Assembly: GCA_026984165.1 (NCBI GenBank)
Contig: JALSSQ010000156.1
Span: 1 to 12,853, forward strand
Direction of reading: 5' to 3'
DNA length: 12,853 bases
DNA from: Sulfurovum sp.
GTDB taxonomy: Bacteria > Campylobacterota > Campylobacteria > Campylobacterales > Sulfurovaceae
Numbering within the stretch: position 1 is the first letter of the stretch; each line of letters opens with the position of its first letter. The position numbers and the translations under genes were made by a program. This document shows positions 7,175 to 12,853 of the stretch, in pieces. The notes beneath the pieces are model-generated. The model had not been told where the DNA came from. It saw only the letters and a list, made by a program, of their open reading frames with translations, and ran no database searches.

Positions 7175-9535
7175 TTACTTCCAGCCATCTGTCACTACTT
7201 TTGCAGAGTTTTTGTAAGGGTACTTTTTCACTAGCGCTTTTACTTCTAGTTTTTGGTCGCCCTCTCTCATGAAGTGTGCGAGTGTTACTGCTGCCCAGTA
7301 GTCATTTGCGTATTCTGTACCTTCAAGTTGTACTGGTACACCATTTTTGTTTACTGTGTGACATGCTGAACATGTAACAGGACCTGCATACTTACCATCT
7401 GGTGAGTATTGGAGTGCTTGTTCGTGTGTCGTTACATCTACTGAACGCTCATCTCCATCATAACGTGAAGAGTAAAGACCGTGAGTCGATTCGTGACATG
7501 TTTGACATGCGATATCTCCGTGCGCTTTAGAGTATCTGTATAGAGAGTACTTGTTCGGCTGATCGATTGGGAAGTATTTTCCTCCTGTATCTTGTTCAAC
7601 AAATGGTGCCAAGTGACAGTCTGCACAGTGAGGCTCAGATGCTGCTAACCACCAGTCATTACCAGCTGACGCTGCAGAGTATGGTACTTCGCCACCTGAT
7701 TTATGGTTCCAAGGTTTGAGATCCAGTTTGCCATTTTTACCTACATTTTTCACCAATGTTGCTGATTTGTGGTCAATATAGTAAGAGAGTGCTTCGTTTT
7801 TACCTGTTGCTTTCGCATCAGCCATAGCAGCAAATTTTTTCATATCTCCACCGGCGATAGCTTTCACTATTTCTTTGATAGATTTATTTCTTAACGTTTT
7901 ACCTTCTTGTTTAGAATCATTGGTTAGATTATCTGCTTTGTAGAATGCTTGTGCAACTTTAGTGTGACAGTTTGTACAGTAGAGACCTCTAAGTTCTCCA
8001 GCATCTTTACCATGCTCATCTTTTGTTGCTACATTCTCAAGCTGCCATTTACCATAGCTATTCAAGAAGAATGGTGGTTTAGCATTTGGATTAGAGTGTG
8101 CATCACGTCTTACATAACACCCACCACCAGATTTTCTGATGTCACCTTTTGCAAATCGTGCTTCACCATATCTGTCTGTTACACGGAATGGGTTTGTATC
8201 ATCATTCATGTTAGGGTTTTGGAAGTGCGTAGGGTGACATGATTGACATGCTTGTGTACGTCCAGCAGCATCAGGCATAGGTACCATTGCAAGGTGGAAG
8301 CCGTGTACCGCTTCTGAAAGAGGTTTTGCTTTAACCGTTTTATATCCTGTAGCATAGACTCTTGGTTCAACCAAGTTACCAGAAACATTATCACCATGAC
8401 AGTCAGTACAGTTTACAAAACCAACTTTGCCAAGTCTTTTCACTGGTGAATTTGGATTGTAAAACTCTAAGAACTTTGTACCGTGGTGCGCATCATGCAA
8501 TGAAAGGATATTGATAGACCCTTCTGCAAGTCTTGCCATATATTCTGATTCATCTGGGTATTGTTTCCAGTATTTGTACTCTTGATCACCTTGTTTGAGC
8601 CCTTCATCTCTAGCCATTTGAGCCGCTTTACCTGTACGTGAGTGACATGCATAACAGTTAGGAATATCTACAGGGTTTGTACCAAAATAGGAGACTGGAT
8701 GACCGTTGGGTTGTTTGATCTGTTTGCCATCATTTGTATGTAGCTCTACGGTTGCATACTGGAATGGTTGGAAATCTTTTTCTGTTACAGAACGTAGTGA
8801 CCCTTTTCTTCTACTGTCATTAAAGGCAGTGGTAGGAAGACCCAGTGAATCCCAAATATGAGAAGCAGTAAGTACAAGTTTGACATTTTTTACAGGAGGT
8901 ACGAGTGTATCAGAGAAAACAACATTTCCTCCATCTTTACCTGCGTATGTCATATAGCCTGTAAGTGCCGCACCAGAAGGACCATGGTCAATTTTTACAG
9001 GAATTTCTTTACCCACATGGAGTCTGTCCTTATCTTTTGCACCTTTTGGCATTGTACCTTCAAGGTCTTTGTAGATAAAGAGATGTGTCCATACGTAGTT
9101 TGCTACGTTATCGCCAGCTGAATCCATATGTCCGTCACCATCCACATCTTTGGCAACAGACCAATATTTCATCTTGTTACCTTCAGAGTATGAGTTGTCT
9201 TTAATGTAAGAGAACACTTTTACATTGTCTTTTGGTGTAAGTAGTTTTGGAAGGTTGCTTCCCTTTCCTACCTTGACAGCTTGTGCCTGAATAGAGTTAT
9301 ATGGCGGAATGACACAGCAGTAGCTCATATCAAAGCCAACACAGTGCATACCTAGTTCATAGTTGGTAAACAGACTGTAGTCAGATTTGTTCTGATATGC
9401 CTCTTTGCCATTTACTTTTACTTTATCTAGTTTGTCCATGCCAAAAGGTGGTGTTTTGTCATAGCCAGACGCAGCAAAAGTGACAGTAGCTAACATTGAG
9501 GCAGCTACAGTACTTTTTAGAATTTTTGAAATCAT
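7175..9535 (-). CDS. Exported seven-haem c-type cytochrome of unrecognised family
   Basis: A 786-residue exported protein; the role is probably periplasmic or surface electron transfer, or a reductase/oxidase, but I do not recognise the family. Residues 1-22 are a Sec signal peptide (Lys-rich start, Ala/Val core, cleavage near F-A-A). Seven canonical C-x-x-C-H haem sites begin at residues 294, 376, 430, 520, 637, 677 and 722. The haem-free first 290 residues carry a cluster of three cysteines (Cys65, Cys73, Cys74) in L-G-M-H-C-V-G-F-D-M-S-Y-C-C, and a calcium-loop-like D-V-D-G-D-G-H-M-D (130-138). Cys473 and His480 form C-x6-H, perhaps a lost haem site. Many extra histidines (347, 350, 351, 411, 414, 672, 685) could be distal ligands. 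The ATG has AGGAGA five bases upstream. A terminator follows, so the gene is probably monocistronic. No partner cytochrome or quinol oxidase gene is adjacent. Confidence 0.9.
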   Translation of the reverse strand: MISKILKSTVAASMLATVTFAASGYDKTPPFGMDKLDKVKVNGKEAYQNKSDYSLFTNYELGMHCVGFDMSYCCVIPPYNSIQAQAVKVGKGSNLPKLLTPKDNVKVFSYIKDNSYSEGNKMKYWSVAKDVDGDGHMDSAGDNVANYVWTHLFIYKDLEGTMPKGAKDKDRLHVGKEIPVKIDHGPSGAALTGYMTYAGKDGGNVVFSDTLVPPVKNVKLVLTASHIWDSLGLPTTAFNDSRRKGSLRSVTEKDFQPFQYATVELHTNDGKQIKQPNGHPVSYFGTNPVDIPNCYACHSRTGKAAQMARDEGLKQGDQEYKYWKQYPDESEYMARLAEGSINILSLHDAHHGTKFLEFYNPNSPVKRLGKVGFVNCTDCHGDNVSGNLVEPRVYATGYKTVKAKPLSEAVHGFHLAMVPMPDAAGRTQACQSCHPTHFQNPNMNDDTNPFRVTDRYGEARFAKGDIRKSGGGCYVRRDAHSNPNAKPPFFLNSYGKWQLENVATKDEHGKDAGELRGLYCTNCHTKVAQAFYKADNLTNDSKQEGKTLRNKSIKEIVKAIAGGDMKKFAAMADAKATGKNEALSYYIDHKSATLVKNVGKNGKLDLKPWNHKSGGEVPYSAASAGNDWWLAASEPHCADCHLAPFVEQDTGGKYFPIDQPNKYSLYRYSKAHGDIACQTCHESTHGLYSSRYDGDERSVDVTTHEQALQYSPDGKYAGPVTCSACHTVNKNGVPVQLEGTEYANDYWAAVTLAHFMREGDQKLEVKALVKKYPYKNSAKVVTDGWK

Positions 9536-9812
9536 TTTAGTCTCCTTTTAAATTTTGATTACCTCCTATTCTCTCATGAAAGTCGTTAAGTTTTCTTTAA
9601 AAAATCAATAAAAATATAAATATTTTGTTAAATGAAACATTTGAAAAAATTATTATTAAATATGAAAATATTTGTTATAAGGTAATAGAAAAACACCCCA
9701 CAATCAGTAGTAAATAGAGTGATTTTGTAGAGATTAAAATAGCTGCAATATTAGGTAAAAATGTAGCTTCATTAAGAATCATATGAGAAAGTGCCCCGAA
9801 GAAAATGTGGGT
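9536..9812 (-). promoter_or_regulatory. AT-rich leader and promoter region of the cytochrome gene
   Basis: This 277-bp gap has no convincing gene on either strand and must hold the cytochrome promoter. Several TATAAT-like boxes are possible on the minus strand (for example TTATAAC at 9680-9674), but none stands out in such AT-rich DNA. Visible elements are the palindromes AAAATAT-N2-ATATTTT (9611-9626) and AAATG-N3-CATTT (9630-9642), and a near-repeat AAATATTT(T)GTTA at 9618-9630 and 9666-9677. No good terminator for the upstream repeat-protein gene is seen. Near the gene are two ribosome-binding-type boxes: AGGAGGT (9567-9561) and the one actually used, AGGAGA (9546-9541). Confidence 0.5.
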
Positions 9813-10409
9813 TTAACGCATACGATCTTTAAGTGGAGTAGATTTTGGCAGCAGTCCATATTTTGCCAAATCAATCAATGTCTCTTTGCGTTTATCTTTT
9901 AAAAGTTTTACCATGACGGGGTTTCTATCCATTTTAAACTCTTGTGTAAAGGTGACCTTCCCATTATGATCAAAATATTTTTTGATGCCTACTTTATAGT
10001 TGTGTTTATAAAAGACTTCTGAAGATTTGTATCCATCAAAATCCCATTCAGTCATGACACCTTCTCGTCTGCCCATATTGTAGTTTACTTGAGAACCTAA
10101 CTGTCCATTGTCATAGTAGATTTTTTGAATACCATTTTTTTGTCCATTGACGTAGTGTACTACTAATTTCTTTTTGCCGTTGTCGTAGTATGATGTATAG
10201 AGCCCATTTTCTTTACCATGGTCAAAGTTTACTTTAGATTTGATGTGATGTTTGTCATCATACCACCATGTCATACCTTGTCGAACACCATCCACATAGG
10301 TGGATTTCTGGGCAGCATCTTCTATGATATACTCTTTGGCAAAGAGCTCACTGCATAAAGCCAAATATCCTATCGCTACAAAAAGGAGAGTTTGTCTATC
10401 TTTTCTCAT
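9813..10409 (-). CDS. Exported MORN_2/YwqK-type repeat protein, second of a tandem pair
   Basis: A 198-residue protein with an N-terminal signal peptide (cleavage probable after L-F-A, residue 24; the Cys at 19 is not in a good lipobox). The body is a repeat array of strict 24-residue period: the x-x-G turn recurs at residues 43-45, 67-69, 91-93, 115-117 and 139-141, each followed by a pattern like Y-Y-D-N-G-x-x and a beta strand. These are MORN_2 (YwqK-like) repeats. After the fifth repeat comes a charged, helix-like tail (about 159-187, starting K-M-D-R) that matches the tail of the upstream neighbour. The ATG lies 3 bp after that neighbour's stop with a poor ribosome site, so translation is probably coupled. 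The function is unknown; the database label 'YwqK antitoxin' should not be taken literally, as no toxin gene is nearby. Confidence 0.87.
   Translation of the reverse strand: MRKDRQTLLFVAIGYLALCSELFAKEYIIEDAAQKSTYVDGVRQGMTWWYDDKHHIKSKVNFDHGKENGLYTSYYDNGKKKLVVHYVNGQKNGIQKIYYDNGQLGSQVNYNMGRREGVMTEWDFDGYKSSEVFYKHNYKVGIKKYFDHNGKVTFTQEFKMDRNPVMVKLLKDKRKETLIDLAKYGLLPKSTPLKDRMR
9924..10283 (-). repeat. Five 72-bp coding repeats (24 residues each)
   Basis: Residues 43-162 of the downstream repeat protein fall into five units of exactly 24 residues, anchored on the x-x-G turn. The units are diverged at the amino-acid level, and a would-be sixth unit (from residue 163) has lost the pattern and becomes the tail. 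Confidence 0.75.
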
Positions 10410-10412
10410 AGC

Positions 10413-11093
10413 TTATTGTACTTTTCTGTCATTTGGATTAAAGTTCAAACCCTTAAGTGCGTCTATGGTTGCATCAGGTTTTTTGGCTTGGACTTTTTTC
10501 ATCAGATCAATAGGTCTGTCCATTTTGTAGGTCAATGTTTTAATGACTTTTCCATTTTTGTCGTACCAACGTTTTTCACCCTCTTTATAGCCATTTTTGT
10601 ACATCACTTCATTGTTGAGTGTGCCATCTTCATTATACTCTTTTTGTATGCCCTCTTTTTTGCCATGGACATAATTGACCTCAGACGCGAGCTGACCAGT
10701 ACTGAAGTAATATTTTTCCGGTCCCTCTTTTAAATCGTTTACATAATTAACCTCTATACGTAAAGTACCATCTGAAAAGTATATTTTATTGTTCCCGTCA
10801 CGTTTACCCATCTTGTAGTGGATACGTTCTAAATGATGTTGTTCTCTATCGTACCAGTCCATATTTCCATCACGTTTTCCGTCTATATTGTTAACTTGAT
10901 AGGCAAGTTGTCCAGTATTGTAATAGACTTTTTCCATTCCCTCTTTGATGCCTTCTGAAACATCTGTATGTGTACCATCTCTGTACTCTATTTGAGATTT
11001 GACAACACCATCTTTAAAGTGTTCTGTAACTGTTTCTGCCTGAAGTGCTGATGTGGCTAGTAAAGTCAGTGTTATAAGTGTAAGTTTGGTCAT
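10413..11093 (-). CDS. Exported MORN_2/YwqK-type repeat protein, first of a tandem pair
   Basis: A 226-residue protein with a clear signal peptide, probably cleaved after A-L-Q-A (residue 19), so it is periplasmic or at the outer surface. The mature part has six MORN_2 repeats in perfect 24-residue register: (K/R)-(E/D)-G at residues 50-52, 74-76, 98-100, 122-124, 146-148 and 170-172, typically followed by x-x-K-x-Y-Y-x-T-G-Q-L-A-x-x-V-N-Y. A non-repeat tail follows (about 190-216: Y-K-M-D-R-P-x-x-L-M-K-K, later A-T-I-D-A-L-K-G-L), which resembles the tail of the next gene. The two genes therefore look like an old tandem duplication with one repeat gained or lost. The start has an AGGAAAA site. 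It lies 24 bp after the CoA-binding gene and is probably co-transcribed with it. Such repeats often bind partners; none is identifiable here. Confidence 0.88.
   Translation of the reverse strand: MTKLTLITLTLLATSALQAETVTEHFKDGVVKSQIEYRDGTHTDVSEGIKEGMEKVYYNTGQLAYQVNNIDGKRDGNMDWYDREQHHLERIHYKMGKRDGNNKIYFSDGTLRIEVNYVNDLKEGPEKYYFSTGQLASEVNYVHGKKEGIQKEYNEDGTLNNEVMYKNGYKEGEKRWYDKNGKVIKTLTYKMDRPIDLMKKVQAKKPDATIDALKGLNFNPNDRKVQ
10515..10946 (-). repeat. Six 72-bp coding repeats (24 residues each)
   Basis: Residues 50-193 of the first repeat protein make six units of exactly 24 residues without any insertion or deletion, judged by the position of the (K/R)-(E/D)-G turn. Units 2 and 5 are the best copies of G-Q-L-A-type sequence near the strand; unit 3 is the most diverged. 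Confidence 0.8.
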
Positions 11094-11117
11094 GTATTTT
11101 CCTGTTATTGTGGTATT

Positions 11118-11552
11118 TTATACGTTAAATAGACGTTTGTGTTCTATCATCGCACAGTGGTTTTGTACGACATTAATGCCTGCTTCTTTTACTTTTTGTG
11201 CTGCATCATTGTTGATGAGTTCAAGCTGTGTCCAGTAGGTTTTGACATCTCCACGTGCGATGACTGCATCGGCTATGGCATCAAGGGCTGCTGGTTTTCT
11301 AAAAACGACTACCATATCTACAGGTACGTCTATGTCTGCTAAACTTCTATAGACTTTTTGTCCTAAAATTTCATCACCTTTTGGATAGACAGGTATCATT
11401 TTGTAGCCTACATCTCTTAAATATGCTGCAACATGGTTGCTCGCTTTACTTGGATCTGGTGAAGCTCCTAACACAGCAATCGTTTTTGCCTCTTCAAAAT
11501 ATTTTTTCATCTCTTCGGGGTTTGAATTTATACGAGGCAATTCACATTCCAT
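11118..11552 (-). CDS. CoA-binding domain protein (YccU-like)
   Basis: A 144-residue cytoplasmic single-domain protein with the CoA_binding_2 Rossmann fold. The glycine loop V-L-G-A-S-P-D-P-S-K (27-36) is followed by G-Y-K-M-I-P-V-Y-P-K-G (49-59), I-L-G-Q-K-V-Y-R-S-L-A-D-I (62-74), V-D-M-V-V-V-F-R (78-85), and a C-terminal Q-N-H-C-A-M-I-E-H-K-R-L (130-141). These match the family along its whole length. It resembles the CoA-binding part of acyl-CoA synthetases (NDP-forming) but lacks the catalytic domains, so it may sense or carry CoA or a nucleotide; the role is not known. An AAGGA site lies seven bases before the ATG. It is divergent from ilvA over 55 bp and probably heads the transcript with the two repeat proteins. 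Confidence 0.9.
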   Translation of the reverse strand: MECELPRINSNPEEMKKYFEEAKTIAVLGASPDPSKASNHVAAYLRDVGYKMIPVYPKGDEILGQKVYRSLADIDVPVDMVVVFRKPAALDAIADAVIARGDVKTYWTQLELINNDAAQKVKEAGINVVQNHCAMIEHKRLFNV

Positions 11553-11568
11553 TGTTTATCCTTAGTTC

Positions 11569-11603
11569 TGATATAATTCTTAGCAATATAGTATCTAGGA
11601 AAG
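11569..11603 (+). promoter_or_regulatory. Extended -10 promoter and ribosome site of ilvA
   Basis: TG-A-TATAAT at 11569-11577 is a perfect extended -10 box, 31 bp before the ilvA ATG, giving a leader of roughly 24 bases. The AGGAAAG ribosome site is at 11597-11603. There is no clear -35 box, attenuator or leader peptide, so regulation by branched-chain amino acids at this site is not supported; feedback control is more likely at the ACT domain of the enzyme. Confidence 0.7.
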
Positions 11604-11607
11604 ATTA

Positions 11608-12816
11608 ATGTTAGACTTAAACAAGATAAAAAAAGCTTATGAAAGAGTATTGGGTGTGGTACATCGTACCCCTTTTACATACGCACCTATTTTAAGTGAG
11701 ATGAGTGGCTATGAAGTTTATTTGAAAAAAGAGAATCTTCAGCGTACAGGGGCATTTAAACTCAGAGGGGCTTTTAACAAAGTCGCAACATTAGTTGAAG
11801 CTGGAGAAAAAGGTGGTGTGGTTGCAGCAAGTGCAGGCAACCATGCACAGGGTGTGGCATTTGCAGCAAAACATTTTGGGATAGAAGCAACCATTGTTAT
11901 GCCTGAATCTACACCTTTGACTAAAATACAAGGTGTTAAAGAGTTTGGGGCAAGTGTTATTTTGCATGGTGCTAATTATGATGAAGCGTATGCCTATGCT
12001 GTTACTTTTGGAGAAGAAAACCATTACACTTTTGTACACCCTTTTACTGATGATGAAGTCATGGCAGGGCAAGGAACTGTTACCTTGGAGATGTTTGAAG
12101 AGCAAACTTTGGATGCACTCATCGTGCCTGTAGGTGGGGGAGGTCTTGTTTCGGGGATGTCTGTAGCTGCAAAAGCTTTGAATCCGCAGTGTAAAGTGAT
12201 TGCTGTCTCCTCCGCAGGTGCACCGGCGATGAAAAAATCTTATGATGCCAAAAGTGCTATCGATACGACGTGGGTTAAAACCATTGCAGATGGTATAGCA
12301 GTCAGAGACACATCCGTTATCACGTTGGAGTATATCTTAAAAAATGTAGATGCTTTTGAATCTGTATGTGAAGATGAGATAGCTTCTGCAATACTCTTTT
12401 TGCTAGAGAAACAAAAAGTTTTGGTAGAAGGAGCAGGGGCAGTAGGTGTGGCGGCACTTCTACATAACAAGATTGACTTACCTAAAGGAAGTAAAATCGG
12501 TATCGTATTAAGCGGAGGAAACATTGATGTGACGATGCTCTCCCTCATTATAGAAAAAGGGTTGATGAAGTCAGCACGTAAAATGAAACTGCTTGTTACA
12601 TTGGTAGATAAACCCGGATCTTTACAGTCTTTTACAAAAATACTCACGGACATTGGTGCCAACATTGTGCAGATAGGGTATGACAGAACCTCTACAGATT
12701 TAGAATTTGGTGATGCACATGTTTCTGTGGCATTAGAAACGAAAGGTATTGAACATCAGGTGCTTATCAGAGAGAAGTTACAAGAGGGTGGTTTTTCTTT
12801 TAGAGAGGAACATTGA
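11608..12816 (+). CDS. ilvA: Threonine ammonia-lyase (threonine dehydratase) with one ACT domain
   Basis: A PLP enzyme that deaminates L-threonine to 2-oxobutanoate, the first step towards isoleucine. The 402-residue protein belongs to the short class with a single C-terminal ACT domain. The PLP lysine is Lys51 in G-A-F-K-L-R-G-A (48-55); S-A-G-N-H-A-Q-G (75-82) binds the substrate carboxylate and the tetraglycine loop V-G-G-G-G-L (175-180) the phosphate. The C-terminal region (about 326-400) starts L-L-V-T-L-V-D-K-P-G-S-L and is a regulatory ACT domain, probably for feedback by an amino acid. Biosynthetic and catabolic forms share this layout; the lone catabolic form is less likely in this lineage, so I favour the biosynthetic role. 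It is transcribed alone, with no other ilv gene alongside. Confidence 0.94.
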   Translation: MLDLNKIKKAYERVLGVVHRTPFTYAPILSEMSGYEVYLKKENLQRTGAFKLRGAFNKVATLVEAGEKGGVVAASAGNHAQGVAFAAKHFGIEATIVMPESTPLTKIQGVKEFGASVILHGANYDEAYAYAVTFGEENHYTFVHPFTDDEVMAGQGTVTLEMFEEQTLDALIVPVGGGGLVSGMSVAAKALNPQCKVIAVSSAGAPAMKKSYDAKSAIDTTWVKTIADGIAVRDTSVITLEYILKNVDAFESVCEDEIASAILFLLEKQKVLVEGAGAVGVAALLHNKIDLPKGSKIGIVLSGGNIDVTMLSLIIEKGLMKSARKMKLLVTLVDKPGSLQSFTKILTDIGANIVQIGYDRTSTDLEFGDAHVSVALETKGIEHQVLIREKLQEGGFSFREEH

Positions 12817-12820
12817 TAGA

Positions 12821-12853
12821 ATGAAAAATGAGAAATGAAAAATGAAAAATGAG
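12821..12853 (+). repeat. Heptanucleotide tandem repeat (ATGARAA)n, open at the right edge
   Basis: Units of seven bases start at 12821, 12828, 12835 and 12842: ATGAAAA, ATGAGAA, ATGAAAA, ATGAAAA, followed by ATGAG at the edge. It begins 4 bp after the ilvA stop. The copy number and right border are outside the window. Since seven is not a multiple of three, a change in unit number would shift any reading frame crossing it, but no gene containing the repeat is visible here. Confidence 0.85.

Noticed and set aside
9597..9611. FNR/CRP-type box (TTGAT-N4-ATCAA) before the cytochrome gene
   Set aside because: Only the TTGAT half is present; the other half does not match, so no regulator can be named.
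9633..9686. 17-codon plus-strand frame in the cytochrome leader
   Set aside because: It has no ribosome site, a composition dictated by AT-rich DNA, and no neighbour to suggest a role.
9705..9728. Inverted repeat AATCA/TGATT as a terminator of the repeat-protein genes
   Set aside because: A five-pair stem with a long loop and no T-run directly after it is not convincing.
9813..11093. Toxin-antitoxin system, suggested by the 'YwqK family antitoxin' name used for such repeats
   Set aside because: Both proteins have signal peptides and are repeat paralogues of each other. No small toxin-like gene is adjacent, so the label has no support here.
11791..12105. 104-codon minus-strand frame inside ilvA
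   Set aside because: It is antisense to the conserved PLP-binding region of ilvA and has no recognisable domain.
1..12853. CRISPR array, tRNA or rRNA gene, insertion sequence or prophage
   Set aside because: I saw no direct repeats with spacers, no cloverleaf, no transposase or integrase motifs, and coding density leaves little space for them.

Overview
This window looks like a chromosomal segment of a member of the Campylobacterota, most likely a marine sulfur- or hydrogen-oxidising relative of Sulfurovum or Sulfurimonas. The reasons are the AT-rich DNA, the tightly packed genes, the order glmU-coaBC-uppS-pilD-lptF/G-truA (close to the Campylobacter order as I remember it), the TrmA type, and a large exported multiheme cytochrome. 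No database search was possible, so the genus is an inference.

Region 1 (1-5913, minus strand) is a compact six-gene operon transcribed right to left: glmU, coaBC, uppS, a prepilin peptidase, an LptF/LptG-family permease and truA. Gaps are 2 bp or the genes overlap by 1-8 bp. Products supply UDP-GlcNAc, coenzyme A, the C55 lipid carrier, LPS transport and tRNA pseudouridylation, so the operon is mostly envelope and cofactor housekeeping. Beyond truA, the first 31 codons of another exported protein run off the left edge; it stops in the middle of what may be a haem-binding motif.

Region 2 (5914-7174) has trmA reading right from a TTG start, divergent from glmU. It is followed by a hairpin terminator that serves the convergent cytochrome gene.

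Region 3 (7175-11552, minus strand) is the accessory part. It holds a 786-residue Sec-exported cytochrome with seven CxxCH motifs, a 277-bp AT-rich leader, two adjacent exported proteins built from strict 24-residue MORN_2/YwqK-type repeats with a shared non-repeat tail, and a small CoA-binding (YccU-like) protein. The MORN pair and the CoA-binding gene probably form one transcript. Whether they work with the cytochrome is not shown by the sequence.

Region 4 (11553-12853) has ilvA reading right from a clear extended -10 promoter, divergent from the CoA-binding gene. A heptanucleotide tandem repeat follows and runs off the right edge.

I did not find mobile elements, tRNA or rRNA genes, CRISPR arrays or an obvious defence system. 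The least explained parts are the cytochrome, the paired repeat proteins, the RlmD-like cysteine set in TrmA and the terminal heptamer repeat.
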